A DNA stretch of 6,017 nt, taken from positions 1 to 6,017 of the forward strand of contig JAEYXI010000697.1 of NCBI GenBank assembly GCA_023428515.1, in the 5' to 3' direction. The notes under the pieces were generated by a model. It saw only the letters and a program-made list of their open reading frames with translations, made no database searches and was not told the origin of the DNA. The position numbers were made by a program, and so were the translations under genes. Positions 5,850-6,017 of the stretch are shown here, in pieces (within the stretch, counting starts at the first letter, position 1; each line of letters begins with the position of its first letter). The stretch is from Pseudomonadota bacterium (lineage in GTDB: Bacteria; Pseudomonadota; Alphaproteobacteria; Rhizobiales; Rhizobiaceae).

Positions 5850-6017
5850 TCAGTCCGGAGCGCTGGTCTGCAGGGCGAGCGCGTGCAGCACGCCGCCCAT
5901 ATTGCCCTTCAGTGCGTCGTAGACCATCTGGTGTTGCTGCACGCGGCTCTTGCCGCGAAAACTCTCGGCCACGACTTCCGCCGCATAGTGGTCGCCATCG
6001 CCCGCGAGGTCGCGGAT
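5850..6017 (-). CDS. BolA/IbaG-family protein, C-terminal part (5' end outside window)
   Basis: The last 55 residues of a BolA-like protein, which is usually about 75-80 residues, so some 20 residues are missing beyond the right edge. The visible sequence IRDLAGDGDHYAAEVVAESF continues with RGKSRVQQHQMVYDALKGNM and GGVLHALALQTSAPD. The DGDHY loop, the F-x-GKSRV helix start, the HQMVYDAL helix and the invariant His in LHALAL are characteristic, and resemble E. coli IbaG more than E. coli BolA. Members bind [2Fe-2S] clusters jointly with CGFS glutaredoxins and act in Fe-S trafficking. The TGA is at 5850-5852, followed after three bases by the basic small protein. No exact symbol is given because the N-terminus is not visible. 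Confidence 0.93.
   Translation of the reverse strand: MRDLAGDGDHYAAEVVAESFRGKSRVQQHQMVYDALKGNMGGVLHALALQTSAPD

Noticed and set aside
5662..5922. 86-residue + strand frame opposite the basic small protein and bolA end
   Set aside because: It overlaps the certain BolA coding region antisense, and the - strand frame has the better codon bias.
1..6017. tRNA genes, CRISPR arrays, insertion sequences or phage attachment sites
   Set aside because: I saw no regularly spaced repeats, no cloverleaf-like segment, and no transposase or integrase motif in any frame.

Overview
The window looks like core chromosome of a GC-rich alphaproteobacterium, most likely a rhizobial-type member of the Hyphomicrobiales (Mesorhizobium/Phyllobacteriaceae-like). 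The grounds are the 205-residue S4 protein, the IbaG/BolA-like and CGFS-glutaredoxin genes lying close together, and the strong G/C bias at third codon positions. The genus is an inference from protein resemblance, not from a search. I see no transposase, phage gene, tRNA, rRNA or CRISPR array.

Layout. (1) 1-218, + strand: C-terminal end of a probable SAM-dependent methyltransferase, closed by a strong intrinsic terminator at 281-311. (2) 448-1065, + strand: rpsD (30S protein S4), a one-gene unit between two terminators, with two hairpins in its leader. (3) 1142-2071 and 2071-2958, + strand: glsA (glutaminase) and ttcA (tRNA 2-thiocytidine synthetase), which overlap by one base and are probably translationally coupled. 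(4) 2964-4211, - strand: a 12-helix MFS exporter of the Bcr/CflA type, tail-to-tail with ttcA with only 5 bases between stops. (5) 4348-4680, - strand: grxD, a monothiol CGFS glutaredoxin, separated from the MFS gene by 136 bases packed with inverted repeats. (6) 4846-5625, + strand: a membrane-anchored YigE-like phosphodiester glycosidase-domain protein, divergent from grxD. (7) 5622-5846, - strand: a small, extremely basic protein whose stop codon overlaps the glycosidase stop. (8) 5850-6017, - strand: the C-terminal part of a BolA/IbaG-family protein that runs off the window.

How the genes fit together. BolA and CGFS glutaredoxins form complexes that bind and transfer [2Fe-2S] clusters, and TtcA is an Fe-S-dependent tRNA thiolase. 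The right half therefore has an iron-sulfur theme, although bolA and grxD are here interrupted by two other genes. The rest is housekeeping (ribosome, glutamine hydrolysis, efflux). I did not find a clearly new biological system. The points most worth a second look are the nested 58-base inverted repeat directly behind grxD, the basic small protein attached to bolA, the two stops sharing CTAG, and the structured rpsD leader. No stretch longer than about 230 bases lacks a gene.
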